Source: Pseudomonas saudimassiliensis (GTDB lineage: Bacteria; Pseudomonadota; Gammaproteobacteria; Pseudomonadales; Pseudomonadaceae). Taken from it: 64,000 bases of DNA. Each line of letters starts with the position of its first letter. Position 1 is the first letter of the stretch. A model generated the notes under the pieces. That model saw only the letters and a program-made list of their open reading frames with translations, had not been told where the DNA came from and did not search any database. The stretch spans positions 1 to 64,000 of the forward strand of contig NZ_LK391969.1 of NCBI RefSeq assembly GCF_000939975.1. The letters are read 5' to 3'. Below are positions 62,806-64,000 of this stretch, one piece after another. The position numbers were made by a program, and so were the translations under genes.

Positions 62806-63675
62806 ATGAAGCGCATGCTGATCGCCGCCTTGCTGGGCGCCTGGGTAACCCTGGCCACAGCCGAGCCGCTGCCGGCCTGGCACCACCCGTTGCCGGAGCA
62901 GGCAGCGCAGGCGGAGCGGGTAGGGCAGGTGCTGGACACCGCCGCCGGGCGCTGGCTGACTGCAGGTGAGTTGGTCGAGCGCCTGGCCCATGCCGAGCAG
63001 GTGCTGGTAGGCGAGCAGCATGACAACCTGGACCATCACCGGCTGCAGCTCTGGTTGCTGCAACAGCTTCAGCACCAGCGGCCCCAGGCCAGCCTGCTGC
63101 TGGAAATACTCACGCCGTCCCAGCAGCCAGCGGTGGATGCCTTGCAGCAGCAACCATTCCAGGGAGACGTGACCGATCCTGAACAGCAATTGCAATGGAA
63201 CCCCGGTTGGGATTGGGCGTTATACGGGCCACTGGTGGAGTGGGCGCTGAAGAATGCGGTGCCGCTGCGCGCCGCCAACCTGGATGCCGAGGACATTACC
63301 CGGCTATATCGTGATCCGGCGCCGTTATCGCCCCGCTATGGCGAAGCGGCGCTGACCGAACTGCGCGAGGTCATCGAAGCGTCCCACTGTGGCAAGCTGC
63401 CGGAGACGCAACTGGCCGGCATGCTGAGCATTCAGCAGCAGCGTGACCGGCGCATGGGCGACGCCCTGGCCGCCGCGCCCACGCCGACGTTGCTGCTGGT
63501 GGGCAACTTCCATGCCCGCAAGGATCTGGGCATCGCCCTGCATCTGGAGGAAGCCGCGCCGCTGGTGGTCATGTTGCATGAAGCTGACGAGCCTTTGCCC
63601 GGTGCGGAGCAGGCGGACTATGTCTGGCTGACCCCGGCGGCGCCCCGCCAGGATTACTGCGCGCAATGGCAATGA
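62806..63675 (+). CDS. ChaN-domain (DUF399) protein
   Basis: A 289-residue protein with a signal peptide (MKRMLIAALLGAWVTLATAEP, no lipobox Cys). The ChaN/heme-binding-type fold is marked by QVLVGEQHDNLDHHRLQLWLLQQL, ASLLLEILTPSQQ, VPLRAANLDAEDI and TPTLLLVGNFHARKDLGIALHL with the conserved His. The family includes iron-regulated heme-binding lipoproteins such as ChaN, usually beside heme-uptake genes, which are absent here. A weak ribosome site (ggga) precedes the ATG. Confidence 0.85.
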   Translation: MKRMLIAALLGAWVTLATAEPLPAWHHPLPEQAAQAERVGQVLDTAAGRWLTAGELVERLAHAEQVLVGEQHDNLDHHRLQLWLLQQLQHQRPQASLLLEILTPSQQPAVDALQQQPFQGDVTDPEQQLQWNPGWDWALYGPLVEWALKNAVPLRAANLDAEDITRLYRDPAPLSPRYGEAALTELREVIEASHCGKLPETQLAGMLSIQQQRDRRMGDALAAAPTPTLLLVGNFHARKDLGIALHLEEAAPLVVMLHEADEPLPGAEQADYVWLTPAAPRQDYCAQWQ

Positions 63676-63678
63676 TGC

Positions 63679-64000
63679 CTACAGCGGGAAGATGACCGGC
63701 ACCAGCACCACGCTGATCAACAGCACCACCAGGGTAAAGGGCGTACCTATCTTCAGGAAGTCACTGAAGCGATAGCCGCCGGGGTCCAGCACCAGGGTAT
63801 TCACCGGGGAGGACACCGGGGTCATGAAGGCGGCCGAGGCAGCTAGCGCCACCGTCATCACGAAGGGGTAGGGTGATGCGCCCATGGCCTGGGCCGTCGC
63901 CACCGCCACCGGCGCCATCAGGACCGCGGTGGCGGTATTGGAAATGAACAGCCCGGTGACCGCCGTGGCGATGAACAGGGTGGCCAGCAGCGCCCGCGGC
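63679..64000 (-). CDS. SLC13-family permease, C-terminal part (partial at window edge)
   Basis: About 106 C-terminal residues of an anion permease. The second [13 protein letters not shown] segment, the [40 protein letters not shown] motif typical of SLC13/citrate-type transporters, and a final hydrophobic helix [16 protein letters not shown] are present. The frame stays open to the right edge, so the N-terminus lies outside. Substrate (dicarboxylate, sulfate or other) unknown. Confidence 0.88.
   Translation of the reverse strand, partial: PRALLATLFIATAVTGLFISNTATAVLMAPVAVATAQAMGASPYPFVMTVALAASAAFMTPVSSPVNTLVLDPGGYRFSDFLKIGTPFTLVVLLISVVLVPVIFPL

Overview
The window looks like a chromosomal segment of a gammaproteobacterium in the family Pseudomonadaceae. 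The 16S end, the Ile/Ala-tRNA spacer and the high GC content fit this. So does the gene order: TPR lipoprotein-lolB-ispE-tRNAGln-prs-rplY-pth-ychF opposite hemA-prfA-prmC-moeB-murI-pagL, and mreBCD-maf-rng-yhdP-nitrilase-tldD beside gatCAB, both arrangements I know from Pseudomonas. The species cannot be fixed from sequence reading alone. Nearly all of the window is core genome; I see no prophage, insertion sequence, integron or CRISPR array.

Layout. 1-3880 is the 3' part of an rRNA operon (16S end, tRNA-Ile, tRNA-Ala, boxB/boxA, 23S, 5S, terminator). 3980-7705 holds leuA, the holD-rimI pair and a DMT exporter. 7799-9626 holds a minus-strand elongator tRNA-Met with its own promoter and terminator, and a phospholipase D/cardiolipin-synthase-like lipoprotein. 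9697-16613 is a minus-strand operon for lipoprotein sorting, isoprenoid and PRPP synthesis and translation. 16831-22161 is the plus-strand hemA-prfA-prmC-moeB-murI block followed by pagL. 22377-25060 holds hemH, an amino-acid exporter and a D-2-hydroxyacid dehydrogenase. 25217-30282 is a minor-pilin/adhesin operon, pilV-pilW-pilX-pilY1-pilE. 30290-32948 is nucleobase salvage (upp-uraA divergent from hpt). 32949-38959 holds a SulP transporter, small envelope proteins, a BCCT betaine/choline transporter and an RlpA-like protein. 38952-42168 is gatC-gatA-gatB, with gatA broken by a frameshift. 42429-53253 is mreBCD-maf-rng-yhdP-nitrilase-tldD. 53254-53649 is a gene-free stretch packed with nested inverted repeats. 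53650-64000 is a more mixed set: small asparaginase, GIY-YIG protein, GST, ABC exporter pair, erythromycin-esterase homologue, GH15 enzyme, SDR, NdpA/YejK, ChaN-like protein and the end of an SLC13 permease.

How the genes work together. Much of the window serves translation (rRNA, tRNAs, RF1 and its methyltransferase, Pth, YchF, L25, GatCAB, RNase G), cell shape and envelope (MreBCD, MurI, LolB, PagL, YhdP, RlpA) and tetrapyrrole synthesis (HemA, HemH). The pil operon supplies the tip/priming complex of a type IV pilus.

Points most worth a second look: the two-copy repeat module at 53285-53618, whose hairpin stems differ but keep pairing; the ~23-nt out-of-frame deletion in the amidase signature of gatA; mreC, which has a strong Shine-Dalgarno sequence but ATC-ATC where ATG is expected; PagL with Asp in place of the catalytic Glu; and PilY1 with a degenerate propeller calcium loop but an intact C-terminal EF-hand-like loop.
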